DNA of 38,611 nucleotides, taken from positions 1-38,611 of the forward strand of contig CANRJO010000008.1 of NCBI GenBank assembly GCA_947630965.1, written 5' to 3'. This document shows positions 9,401-16,489 of this stretch, in pieces; the first letter of the stretch is position 1; each line of letters begins with the position of its first letter. The notes below the pieces were generated by a model. That model ran no database searches, was not told the origin of the DNA, and saw only the letters and a program-made list of their open reading frames with translations. A program made the translations under genes and the position numbers. Source of the stretch: an uncultured Alphaproteobacteria bacterium. GTDB taxonomy: Bacteria; Pseudomonadota; Alphaproteobacteria; RF32; CAG-239.

Positions 9401-9820
9401 TGTTTTCTTTTCACCGTTATTGACATATTCAATGCTGAATTGGTTCACAACATGGAAGATATTTTTATTCGGCTCATCAAAATTGATTAGCGAAATCATC
9501 TTGGTTAAGCCCTTTTTCGGTGTAAATTGCACACCATCAACCATCCAACCATAAACTTTGTGCAAAGTTGCAAAATCACTGGTGCTTCCAACCAGGCGCA
9601 CAGTATCATAAATTTGCGTGATTTCTTCTGCATCTAATTCAGGATGCTGATCAGATAAGAATTTTTTGAAATCTTCTTCAATTAAAACGTCTTTCTTTGT
9701 CTCACGTTTAATGAAATCGCTCGAAGAATAGTTCCAACCGTTGGATTCAAGAAAAGCAATAAAGGCACATTCAAATTCGGATTCACAATAATAACCGTTA
9801 AAATTTTCCAGTTTGGCCAT
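6491..9820 (-). CDS. hsdR: Type I restriction enzyme, R (translocase-nuclease) subunit
   Basis: The R subunit reels in and cuts DNA lacking the methylation pattern of the system. The N-terminal nuclease domain shows RRPDILLYVNG...CVIELKN (about residues 140-165), the PD-(D/E)XK motif. The superfamily 2 helicase motor follows, with Walker A GATGCGKT (about 297), the DEAH box SDEAHRTQ (about 413), FVGFTGTPI, and the motif VI region QTISRVNR. The C-terminal helical region binds the methylase. At 1109 residues it is of normal size. The ATG at 9820 is chosen because AAGGAG stands 7 bases before it and it follows the hsdS stop by one base. It is the last gene of hsdM-hsdS-hsdR. No frameshift is seen. 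Confidence 0.95.
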   Translation of the reverse strand: MAKLENFNGYYCESEFECAFIAFLESNGWNYSSSDFIKRETKKDVLIEEDFKKFLSDQHPELDAEEITQIYDTVRLVGSTSDFATLHKVYGWMVDGVQFTPKKGLTKMISLINFDEPNKNIFHVVNQFSIEYVNNGEKKTRRPDILLYVNGLPLCVIELKNPADANATVNDAWEQITIRYWRDIPHLLHYCPLACISDGVKTRLGTVRTPYEHFYAWRRVNDGDKLSTLPFAEMETMIKGVYSPERFLEIFRNYIYFEDAIYDKDEVEIVCRYPQFFASKLLKKSIVKSIVEKSGKGGTYFGATGCGKTYTMAFLARQLALRCTDITEMGSPTIIMIVDRDELQKQGAKLFTKSKEFLNLGEVSVVKNRNQLREELKARQSGGFYICTIQKFCDRKDDKIGLINERNNIICFSDEAHRTQLERSKEIKFSKDADENMKALISKPYAKVLKEAFPNATFVGFTGTPIAETYQTFGEEIDRYTMDQAVADGLTVPIKYHPRIAKVLLNKEKVKQIETYYKKCADDGATAEDIVASKSAMSSMEVILGEPSRLERLAEDIHDHYVAACANDPNRIQKAMIVCSKREIAFDLLQKFKEKYPEWFKEQKTPNGVFATNEELKELKPMPFIAMVASVGSNDKEDMYNYLGGIKNDKRSEDLDAMFKQEKSNFRIVIVVDMWITGFDVPSLTYMYNDKPLKKHLLIQTISRVNRKYPGKEYGLIVDYIGIRNNMREAMKIYGGNMSVAPTEDDVEQATQLFRENLTVLKNLFKTEDLQPFFDLDCDPIKRYALLAHSAEYVFTSIEELNIEGKGKAQKVSFKTYFLEVVKRMRAAYAVCQPSGYLDEAESALAQCFMAIAGFVRKMSGTSEVDADTMNRSVAKMVEEALRYNHVENVLESSDEEDIFSPEYYEKLSDIKMPATKLEILVKMSRQQIKEYGKTNQVAAKTFEEMLEKTIEEYHERRKQLTAEEAGETQEVASENIIQNATNQALEILKQMKEHRESFRKMGLTFEEKAFYDILIALRNQYNFEYGTDKKIDGIIVNEKCKALAKKVKEIIDTKSSFADWLNNQRVRDELKFDIKVCLIKNGYPPQYCSKVFKKVMEQVENFEENSND

Positions 9821-9821
9821 T

Positions 9822-10940
9822 CTATGTCTCCTTCCTAGCTTCTTCAATAGAGCCTTTTATCAAAATCGGACAAATGTCTTTAATTTGTAATTTGAGTTTT
9901 TCGTTTATTGTTTTACGAGAATTACATACATTATAAATATTTACAATGTCTTGTTGTATTTCGATATTTGGAATAGGTATTGAGATTTCTTTCATATCAT
10001 CAAACGTAAAAATATCCCTTGTCGTTCCAAAAGAGATAAATCCAGCATATCGTTGTGTTTCACAACGATTAAGCCATAGTAATAAATATTTCGACAATAA
10101 TTTTTCTTTATTAATTATCTCAAATACTTGATAAGAATTAGAAACAACACAATCAGGACCTTCACGAAGAGCAACAGGTAATTTAGTGTTATGAGATTTC
10201 ATTACTTTATTAAATGCAAATTGTCCTGTTCTAACAATACTTCCATTTTCAGAGTCTTCAGCAATTCTTTTAGGGTCTATAAAAATATGGTCAACATTAA
10301 CTCCTTGAAATAATTTAATAAAATTGTCTTCATTTTTTTCATTTTTTTCTTCAATGTACGATCCAATTGCTTCGCAAGGTATTTTTCTTCTTAAATCTTC
10401 TATATAAGCATCGCAAACCAGTTTTAAATCTTCTAATCCTCGTTCATAGCTTTTTTGATTAGCAAGCATAGCATTATAAACATCAACATACTTCTGCTGA
10501 ATTTCAATTGGTGGTAGGTCAATATCTATGTCGCACATATCATCCCAGCTAAATGTTTCTCTTGCCGAACCCCAAGAATTAAACCGAGAAAATCTATCAA
10601 ACTCCGGCCGATTAAAATACATGAAAAGATATTCAGGATTTAATTTATCCTCATCACTCACATAAAAGACTGTCGATATAGAAGATACGATGTAGGTACT
10701 TTCGGTACTATTATAGCAAAGGGACATTTTGTCGCCACGCCTTGAAGTATCTGAAACATAAGCAAAGTGTCTAGGAGGAACTAATTTATATGATGTTAAT
10801 TTTACACCCATTAGATCAGCTTTTGTGTGTATCATCATTTTTTGCGTAGAAATGCCGACGACATCATCTTCGCCATACTTGTCATCGGTATTACGCAAAT
10901 CGCATTGTTTTATGTATAAGCCAAGTTTAGTCAATGCCAT
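9822..10940 (-). CDS. hsdS: Type I restriction enzyme, S (specificity) subunit
   Basis: HsdS chooses the bipartite DNA target for both methylation and cutting. The 372 residues form two target-recognition domains, each ending in a similar block. These are TFSWDDMCDIDIDLPPIEIQ (about 140-160) and IFTFDDMKEISIPIPNIEIQ (about 310-330), each followed by a helical spacer. The two halves are otherwise different, as expected for two half-sites. The ATG at 10940, with AAGGGG before it, overlaps hsdM by 14 bases; a longer in-frame start at 10961 is less likely. The recognised sequence cannot be predicted by eye. Confidence 0.92.
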   Translation of the reverse strand: MALTKLGLYIKQCDLRNTDDKYGEDDVVGISTQKMMIHTKADLMGVKLTSYKLVPPRHFAYVSDTSRRGDKMSLCYNSTESTYIVSSISTVFYVSDEDKLNPEYLFMYFNRPEFDRFSRFNSWGSARETFSWDDMCDIDIDLPPIEIQQKYVDVYNAMLANQKSYERGLEDLKLVCDAYIEDLRRKIPCEAIGSYIEEKNEKNEDNFIKLFQGVNVDHIFIDPKRIAEDSENGSIVRTGQFAFNKVMKSHNTKLPVALREGPDCVVSNSYQVFEIINKEKLLSKYLLLWLNRCETQRYAGFISFGTTRDIFTFDDMKEISIPIPNIEIQQDIVNIYNVCNSRKTINEKLKLQIKDICPILIKGSIEEARKET

Positions 10941-12534
10941 AGCCAATCCCCTTAAAGGCATCTTCTAGCATAACCTGAGATTCTTTCTCTTGTTTCATAA
11001 TATCTTGCATTTCTTTTTGAATGCGTAACATTTCTTTTTCGTAGTCAATTTTTAAATCATGGTCAATAAATTCAATGTATTTACTTGGCGTTAAAGCCCA
11101 ACCTTTTTCTTCAATTTCTGCAATACCGACACTGCGATAAAGTTCCGGCTCTGCATAGTTTTTGCCGTCTGTTCCTTCAGATTGCCACTTGTGATAAATT
11201 TCGGCGGCTCTTTCAATTTGTGCAGTTGTGAGCTGAACTTTCTTTTTATTTTCGTTCTTTACAGCGTTTTCTCTCCATTGGCGCAGATCCATAAATAAGA
11301 TTTCATGCTCACGGTTGCGAAGGTTACGTCCATGATATTCGCCGCCTTTTTTATTTTGGTTCAAAATCCACAAGGTAACACTGATATCTGTTGTAATAAA
11401 CAATTCTCGCGGTAGAACAATGATTGCTTCCACTTTATCATTTTGGATCAGGCGTTGGCGGATTAAAGTTGTGTCGCTATCGTTTAAGGCACCGTTTGCA
11501 AGCAAGAAACCGGCAACACCATCTTGATGCTTCAAGTGTGATAGCATGTGTAAAATCCACGCATAGTTTGCGTTGCTTTCCGGTGGGGTAGCGTAGTCTG
11601 CCCAACGTGCATCGTTTTGCAAGTTTGGATCATACCAACCCTTCAGGCTAAACGGTGGGTTTGCCATGATGTAATTGAAGTATAAACCTTTATGCAAATC
11701 GTGCGTAAAAGATGAATCGTTTGTTTCGCCAAGATTATGGCTGAGACCGCGCAAAGCCAAGTTCATTTTCGCTAAGCGGTATGTTGCCGCATCTTTTTCT
11801 TGCCCGTAGATATTAATGCGGCTGACATCACCTTGTTTAGATTTTACCAACTCGGCACTTTGAATAAACATACCGCCGGAACCGCAGGCCGGGTCATAAA
11901 GAGTTCCTTCCCATGGCTCAATCATTGCGGCAATTAATTGCACAACATCATGTGGGGTGTAAAATTCGCCTTCTTCTTTAGTGGCATTTACCGCAAACTC
12001 TTTTAAGAAATACTCATAAACACGGCCGATCAGATCTTTTTCTTCGCCAAAGGCTTTGTGGCTTATTTTATTTACTTCATCAACCAGTTTTTTGATGTCG
12101 TTAGCACCAAGGTTACGGGTGGTAAATGTACCCTCAATGAAACAGCCTTTTAATTGCTCAGAAGAGGTAGCAATGCTGTGAAGTGCCGTATCAAGAGCTA
12201 CGTTCAGCGATGGTGCCGGTGTATTAATGATTGTGGACCAACGGGCTTCAGGCGGAAGGTTATAAGTTCCATCGGCAAAGGTCGCATCATCAAAGAATGC
12301 CGCCTGGATATTCTCATCATCTGGATCAAGGTTCTGTGCAATCAAGGTTTGGCGCAATTTTTCAATACCATCTTCATATTTTTCGCCGATAAAGCGTAAA
12401 AACACGAGGGTTAACATCATGTCTCTTTTTTCAAAGAATGAGCCTGAATTACGTGCGGCCCTCAAAATATCGCGACAGTTAAATAAAATGTTATCAAGAT
12501 TAAGAAAAGATTCAGTTTTTTTCTTACTAACCAT
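10927..12534 (-). CDS. hsdM: Type I DNA methyltransferase, M subunit
   Basis: HsdM methylates adenine (N6) at the site chosen by HsdS and is also part of the restriction complex. The protein (535 residues) has an N-terminal helical domain (RDILRAARNSGSFFEKRDMM), the AdoMet-binding motif DPACGSGGMF, and the catalytic NPPF motif of N6-adenine methylases (ANPPFSLKGW). A C-terminal helical tail follows. It is the first gene of the operon, overlapping hsdS by 14 bases. All key motifs are intact, so the system looks functional. Confidence 0.95.
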   Translation of the reverse strand: MVSKKKTESFLNLDNILFNCRDILRAARNSGSFFEKRDMMLTLVFLRFIGEKYEDGIEKLRQTLIAQNLDPDDENIQAAFFDDATFADGTYNLPPEARWSTIINTPAPSLNVALDTALHSIATSSEQLKGCFIEGTFTTRNLGANDIKKLVDEVNKISHKAFGEEKDLIGRVYEYFLKEFAVNATKEEGEFYTPHDVVQLIAAMIEPWEGTLYDPACGSGGMFIQSAELVKSKQGDVSRINIYGQEKDAATYRLAKMNLALRGLSHNLGETNDSSFTHDLHKGLYFNYIMANPPFSLKGWYDPNLQNDARWADYATPPESNANYAWILHMLSHLKHQDGVAGFLLANGALNDSDTTLIRQRLIQNDKVEAIIVLPRELFITTDISVTLWILNQNKKGGEYHGRNLRNREHEILFMDLRQWRENAVKNENKKKVQLTTAQIERAAEIYHKWQSEGTDGKNYAEPELYRSVGIAEIEEKGWALTPSKYIEFIDHDLKIDYEKEMLRIQKEMQDIMKQEKESQVMLEDAFKGIGYGID

Positions 12535-12625
12535 TTATAGTTGTCCTGTTTTTGCTAAATATGCCTGTCTGCTTATTCTATGAGGTAAATGTTAATAAAA
12601 GGTTATCAAAGCTTTTTAAGCTCAA

Positions 12626-12652
12626 CTTGTTGACCTTGAGGGTACGAGGTTA
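12626..12652. repeat. 27-bp repeat, copy 1 (upstream of hsdM)
   Basis: A block with core CCTTGAGGGTACGAGGTTA lies about 90 bp upstream of hsdM. It recurs in direct orientation with 3 mismatches at 16035-16061, upstream of the GHKL ATPase gene. Both sites precede minus-strand defence genes, so a shared operator is possible. The gap 12535-12791 shows no other gene. Confidence 0.55.
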
Positions 12653-12791
12653 AGGGCTTGTTTTTGTCTGTTTCTTAGTAATCCCGTCCAAATTGTAGCA
12701 AAAAGTCGTTGGTTTTGTGCATTTTTGGGGCTCGCGAACAAGATTTTTTACGGCATAATATACATAGTTAATCAAAAAAAGGAGGTTAATT

Positions 12792-12923
12792 ATGTATCAA
12801 ATCAAGGTTTGTGGCGTTTTAATGCCAACCATTTATTGGAGCTTGCGCGAGGCGATTATGGCTTGTCAGGCTGAAAAAGAACGCGGAATCGCTGTTTTTA
12901 CGGAAATCGTTAGTTTAAGTTAA
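12792..12923 (+). CDS. Small protein of unknown function (43 aa)
   Basis: A short open frame (MYQIKVCGVLMPTIYW...) has a very strong ribosome site (AAGGAGG, 6-7 bases before the ATG). It is the first of three closely spaced plus-strand genes (gaps of 14 and 11 bases). The protein is mixed alpha/beta with two Cys and no signal peptide or membrane segment. I do not recognise a family. The strong translation signal and tight spacing to a DUF3768 gene argue that it is real. Confidence 0.7.
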   Translation: MYQIKVCGVLMPTIYWSLREAIMACQAEKERGIAVFTEIVSLS

Positions 12924-12937
12924 TATGGAGGTTGATT

Positions 12938-13195
12938 ATGTTGAAAAATTTTGAAACTTGGCTTTTAGAAAACAAATATTCCGCTTTAACATCCGCTGAT
13001 TATGCCGGAAGAATTGAGAGATTGTGCAAAAAAGAGCAATTTACCCTTGCGCATCTGGTTGAAAATATCGCTTCTATCTTGCCAGAATATGAAAGTTTGG
13101 GCGAAAAAGCAAGCTATGGCAGAAGAAGTCATACTTCGGTTAAGCAGGCCTTAAGAAAATTCAAAATGTTTGTTACATCTGAAATATCAGCTTAA
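12938..13195 (+). CDS. Small helical protein resembling an integrase core-binding (SAM-like) domain
   Basis: 85 residues, mostly helical: FETWLLENKYSALTSADYAG at the start and SVKQALRKFKMFV near the end. The layout (W-L start, S-T-x-x-Y, then a final ALRKF-x-FV helix) looks like the N-terminal core-binding domain of tyrosine recombinases, without any catalytic domain. It may be an orphan DNA-binding protein or a remnant of the island integrase; this is an inference from pattern only. The ATG at 12938 is set by GGAGG 6 bases before it; a TTG at 12932 is less likely. Middle gene of a three-gene operon. Confidence 0.7.
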   Translation: MLKNFETWLLENKYSALTSADYAGRIERLCKKEQFTLAHLVENIASILPEYESLGEKASYGRRSHTSVKQALRKFKMFVTSEISA

Positions 13196-13206
13196 AGAGG
13201 CGTGTT

Positions 13207-13524
13207 ATGAGCGATATTAAGACATTGAATGATAACTTAAGACAAACCCTTAATGGCGGAAAAGTTATGCTAACCAAGGGCATCAACTGTCGGTCAACTT
13301 TGGAAAAAATTGAGATTCTTAAGAAAATCAGGCAGTTTGATGATTTTACCGAGGATAATGATCCGTATGGCGAACACGATTTTGGAAGTTTTGATCATAA
13401 TGGCGAGAAAATTTTCTGGAAGATTGACTATTATGACAAGAGTTACCAATACGGTTCTGAAGATCCAAGTAATCCGGAAGTTACAAATCGTGTTATGACG
13501 ATTATGTTGGCCGAAGAATATTAA
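13207..13524 (+). CDS. DUF3768 family protein
   Basis: 105 residues matching the pattern of DUF3768, a family typical of alphaproteobacterial plasmids, phages and islands. The pattern includes ND-LRQTLNGG, the block NDPYGEHDFGSF, then FWKIDYYD, GSEDPSNP and the C-terminal RVMTIMLAEEY. The family has no known function; the many acidic and aromatic residues in conserved blocks suggest a binding or DNA-mimic role (speculative). AGAGG precedes the ATG. It is the last gene of the small-gene operon and is followed by a terminator hairpin at 13553-13582. Confidence 0.88.
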   Translation: MSDIKTLNDNLRQTLNGGKVMLTKGINCRSTLEKIEILKKIRQFDDFTEDNDPYGEHDFGSFDHNGEKIFWKIDYYDKSYQYGSEDPSNPEVTNRVMTIMLAEEY

Positions 13525-13552
13525 ACTGTTTGTTGGATACAGCCTAAAATTT

Positions 13553-13590
13553 AGCCCGATTTGATTGATTTCAAGTTGGGCTTATCTTTT
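13553..13590 (+). terminator. Terminator of the DUF3768 operon
   Basis: A 12-bp stem with two G-T pairs and one T-A rich end (AGCCCGATTTGA with TCAAGTTGGGCT, 13553-13564 with 13571-13582) is followed by a T-rich tail. The GGGCT arm overlaps the right inverted repeat. Confidence 0.6.
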
Positions 13591-13646
13591 ATTATTTGTT
13601 GAGAATCGCTTGTTTTTGGGCTATTTATGGAGCTTTGGAATAGGTT
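13578..13646. repeat. Inverted repeat, right copy, flanking the hsd cassette
   Basis: 69 bp, about 91% identical to the reverse complement of 6257-6326. It lies just 3' of the DUF3768 operon. With the left copy it brackets 7.3 kb that hold exactly hsdMSR and the three small genes. The remaining gap to 13854 is AT-rich; a 22-codon frame at 13784-13852 has no convincing ribosome site and I do not call it. Confidence 0.75.
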
Positions 13647-13854
13647 AAGGACTTCATTAAAATTGTAAATGAGGTTCATCATTCAACTTTGGATATAACT
13701 GTGTTAAAAGTGGCTGTGATATGTATTTTTTGAAATATTTTTTTAGTAAACATGAGCAGTATTGCTTTTTAATTTACAAACATATGTCTAAATCCGAAGT
13801 TACTCATCTTTTAGAAATTGATTGGAATATTTTATATCAGTATCTTAAATAATG

Positions 13855-15813
13855 CTATGCTTGAGATTTATTCCGTTGTTTTTTCAAAATATTCAAGAAA
13901 ATTCTATTTCTTGCATCGGCATCTGCAATTATTGATTTTAAATCAATGATTGTAACATGCGCCTTTTTCTCTCTGAAATAAGTATAATATGCTTTCCCAT
14001 CATCTGCATTACTAAATAAAGGTTGATATCGCTCTTGACTTTTTATGCTACTTTCAAAATCCTCATCGATAGACGTTATAATATATCCCCAAATTCTATT
14101 ACATTCTGGGATGTTGCTTCTGATTGTAGCTATGTTGTCAGGAAGCTCTGTAAGTGATTTTTTCTTTTCATCTTTTGAAGCGTTGCTTCCTTTAAGTTCA
14201 ATGATGATAGCATCTTTTTGATTATCTTCTTTATTATAAAAAATAGCAAGATCCGGACGGTCGTGTACCTTAAATAATCTTTTGTATTTAGTATGAATAT
14301 CTGTTGTTATTTTCTTCATAGTTTTATCACTAGCCGCGTAAGAATATGTCATAAATTTATCATCAAAGAGCCAAAAGTTAGTAAAAAAGTGTTTATCACT
14401 CTCATCTATTTCATCATTTATAATGATTTTCATTTGCATGATTATATTATGTATATATTCTTCTTTTTTATCTTTATCATTCAATGCTTTTTTAAGCCCC
14501 TCAATAATTTGTTGTCTATATAGTATATATTCTCCTAATTCTTCTAAGGCTATTTTATTAACTTGTGCAATAGATGCTTTAAATTCTTCAGGATCAATAT
14601 TTTTTTTGTTCAACATATGTGTAAACAGCTCTCTAGTGCTTTGTTTTTCTTTTTCAAAGACATCTTTGGCTCGTCTAATAATATCTTTTTTGTTTTTAAT
14701 TACAGCTTTATCCGCTTGTATATAACTTGTCAGATAAGGAACCTCGTCTATAGCTTTGTCTAATTCTTTTTTATTTTCCTTCTCTATATTTGGATATTGT
14801 CTAATTAGCAAGCCCTCCATATTACTTTTTAATTCTTCATTAATTTTAGGGAAAGATAAACTATTATCCGTGTCCTCATTATTTTGTTGTTTATCTATTA
14901 TAAACCCATTGCGTTCATCATTTACCTTTTCATCTAAATAATCTGAAGTTAGCAACATTATAATAGAATCTTCATTTTTTAATTTATTTAAAGAAATAGC
15001 CTCGGGGAATTCGCACACTGTCCGACCATTTGCACAATAGTATAAGTCTTTTTGATTAAGACCATTGTTATCAAAATTATAATAAAGCCTAAAATTCTGA
15101 AAATTTTTATTATAATCTTCAATCTGGAAATCTAGTTTTTTTAACTCGGGTATATCGTTATTAGCAATTATTCTTTCTTCTTCTCCCATTTTTATAATAA
15201 TTTGGAAATTTTCACCTCCTTCTTTCAAAAGTGCCAATTTTACCAATAAATGTTTCTTTATTTTAATGTGTATTCTATCTATATCGGCCCTTTCTCTGTT
15301 ATCATAAATATCACCTGTTTTATGAATCTTTCTATAGAAATTTTCAGTAACATCCCTAAAAGTTAATTGAGTTAAATTTTTTTGATTTTGTATATTGCTT
15401 TTGTTACACTCAATATTACTAAAATTAAAATCTTCCGAAAAACGAAAATTTATTTCACGATCTGACACTTTACTTAAAACATCAACATATTTATAAACCT
15501 TCAACCAAGTGAGTCTCCCTACGCCCCTACATCCCAAATCTTGTTTAGCTCTTGTCCATAATTCTCCAAATGATTTTATGTTTGTTTCTGTAAAACCATC
15601 ACCATCATCAGTTATAGTAAAGCCATTTATTCTGTTGACATTAGAAATCTCCTCAGATAGACTAGCTTGCATATCATCTACATCAAATACTACACATATA
15701 TTTTTTGCGTGAGCTTCCAAAGAATTTGATATTGCTTCATAAACTGGTTGTAAAAATTCAACCTTGTTGTTTAATTTAGATAAAGCTGTTTTAATACTAA
15801 CTTGGAACCCCAT
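13855..15813 (-). CDS. GHKL-type ATPase fused to a PD-(D/E)XK-like nuclease domain, probable defence protein
   Basis: 652 residues. The N-terminus is a GHKL (Hsp90/MutL/MORC) ATPase with the N-box PVYEAISNSLEAHA (about 22-35), DDGDGF (about 68) and the glycine lid CRGVGRLT (about 93). A long helical region (about 350-480) full of Lys and Glu follows, probably coiled coil. Near the C-terminus RPDLAIFYN...AIIIELKG (about 514-540) has the D...E-x-K pattern of PD-(D/E)XK nucleases. MORC/MutL-like ATPases are known in restriction-modification settings (work of Iyer, Abhiman and Aravind), but I do not recognise this exact protein. The start ATG follows GGAGGA by about 8 bases. It is a single gene with its own promoter, next to other defence genes. 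The nuclease assignment is from motif only. Confidence 0.8.
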   Translation of the reverse strand: MGFQVSIKTALSKLNNKVEFLQPVYEAISNSLEAHAKNICVVFDVDDMQASLSEEISNVNRINGFTITDDGDGFTETNIKSFGELWTRAKQDLGCRGVGRLTWLKVYKYVDVLSKVSDREINFRFSEDFNFSNIECNKSNIQNQKNLTQLTFRDVTENFYRKIHKTGDIYDNRERADIDRIHIKIKKHLLVKLALLKEGGENFQIIIKMGEEERIIANNDIPELKKLDFQIEDYNKNFQNFRLYYNFDNNGLNQKDLYYCANGRTVCEFPEAISLNKLKNEDSIIMLLTSDYLDEKVNDERNGFIIDKQQNNEDTDNSLSFPKINEELKSNMEGLLIRQYPNIEKENKKELDKAIDEVPYLTSYIQADKAVIKNKKDIIRRAKDVFEKEKQSTRELFTHMLNKKNIDPEEFKASIAQVNKIALEELGEYILYRQQIIEGLKKALNDKDKKEEYIHNIIMQMKIIINDEIDESDKHFFTNFWLFDDKFMTYSYAASDKTMKKITTDIHTKYKRLFKVHDRPDLAIFYNKEDNQKDAIIIELKGSNASKDEKKKSLTELPDNIATIRSNIPECNRIWGYIITSIDEDFESSIKSQERYQPLFSNADDGKAYYTYFREKKAHVTIIDLKSIIADADARNRIFLNILKKQRNKSQA

Positions 15814-15844
15814 GATAAAAATCCTCCAAATTTAATAATTTTTA

Positions 15845-15873
15845 TTATTACTGAGAAATATCTAACTTTTCAA
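15845..15873 (-). promoter_or_regulatory. Candidate promoter of the GHKL ATPase gene
   Basis: On the minus strand, TTGAAA (15868-15873), 17 bases, then TAATAA (15845-15850). The start would fall about 25 bp before the ATG. The rest of the gap 15814-16117 holds the 27-bp repeat and a hairpin, and no gene. Confidence 0.5.
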
Positions 15874-16034
15874 TATGATTGTAATTTTTTATGCACTTGT
15901 TTACCAAAATTAATTATATTTTTCTAAATACCATTGCTTAATATATATTGAACTTTGGGGATAGTTAGCGGTTTTTGTTGTGTATTTATCCCCTTTCGGA
16001 AATGCTCGGCTTTTGATTCAATACCGGATTTTAA

Positions 16035-16061
16035 CCTGTTGTCCTTAAGGGTACGAGGTTA
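16035..16061. repeat. 27-bp repeat, copy 2 (upstream of GHKL gene)
   Basis: Near-identical to 12626-12652 (core CCTTAAGGGTACGAGGTTA). It stands about 220 bp upstream of the GHKL ATPase start and 57 bp past the toxin stop codon. Confidence 0.55.
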
Positions 16062-16065
16062 CGAT

Positions 16066-16093
16066 AACTTTGGACACAGCCATGTCCAAAGTT
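16066..16093. repeat. 11-bp inverted repeat (hairpin) after the toxin gene
   Basis: AACTTTGGACA and TGTCCAAAGTT are separated by 6 bases. It lies 25 bp 3' of the toxin stop on its strand but has no T-run, so it is either a weak terminator or a protein-binding palindrome. Confidence 0.5.
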
Positions 16094-16117
16094 GAATAAT
16101 TGCACATTCGGATCATA

Positions 16118-16489
16118 TTATTTTGCCAAGTTTTTTATAAAATTCTCAAGGCGGTTGCGATTTTCATTTGCTTTATCGCCTTTGAAATACATTTCTATAA
16201 AAGTGACTTGCCTTTTACTTGCTTCCCATACAAAAATCACGCGGATTCCCGATGCTGCACCACGCCCCTTTAATGCCATACACGAAAATTTGCGAACCTT
16301 ATAAGCGCTATACGTGTTTGAGCAGAAGCCTTCCATGGGAACAAAAGCCGTTGTCGGTTGATTTTCTTCATAAAAAGTCTCCAATGTGTATTTTTTCATA
16401 ATTTCAAAATCTTTTTCCAAAGATTTGAAGCGCTTTAACAACAGTTTGAAGTCTTTATCAAATTCCGGGAGGGTTACATAGTTAATCAT
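16118..16489 (-). CDS. RelE-like toxin of a toxin-antitoxin pair
   Basis: 123 residues with the pattern of a RelE/HigB-superfamily toxin. It has a helical start (LPEFDKDFKLLLKRFKSLEKD), a central strand segment with KVRKFSCMALKGRGAASG, then IRVIFVWEA and the C-terminal VTFIEMYFKGDKANENRNR. The basic central block and the closing I-E-x-Y-x-K strand are typical of this group. Such toxins usually cut mRNA or block translation. The ATG at 16489 overlaps the antitoxin stop codon (ATGATTAA), the usual coupling; a longer frame from 16552 has no support. Specific target unknown. Confidence 0.8.
   Translation of the reverse strand: MINYVTLPEFDKDFKLLLKRFKSLEKDFEIMKKYTLETFYEENQPTTAFVPMEGFCSNTYSAYKVRKFSCMALKGRGAASGIRVIFVWEASKRQVTFIEMYFKGDKANENRNRLENFIKNLAK

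Noticed and set aside
13784-13852. 22-codon frame MSKSEVTHLLEIDW...
   Set aside because: No convincing ribosome site and AT-rich surroundings. Too short to support.
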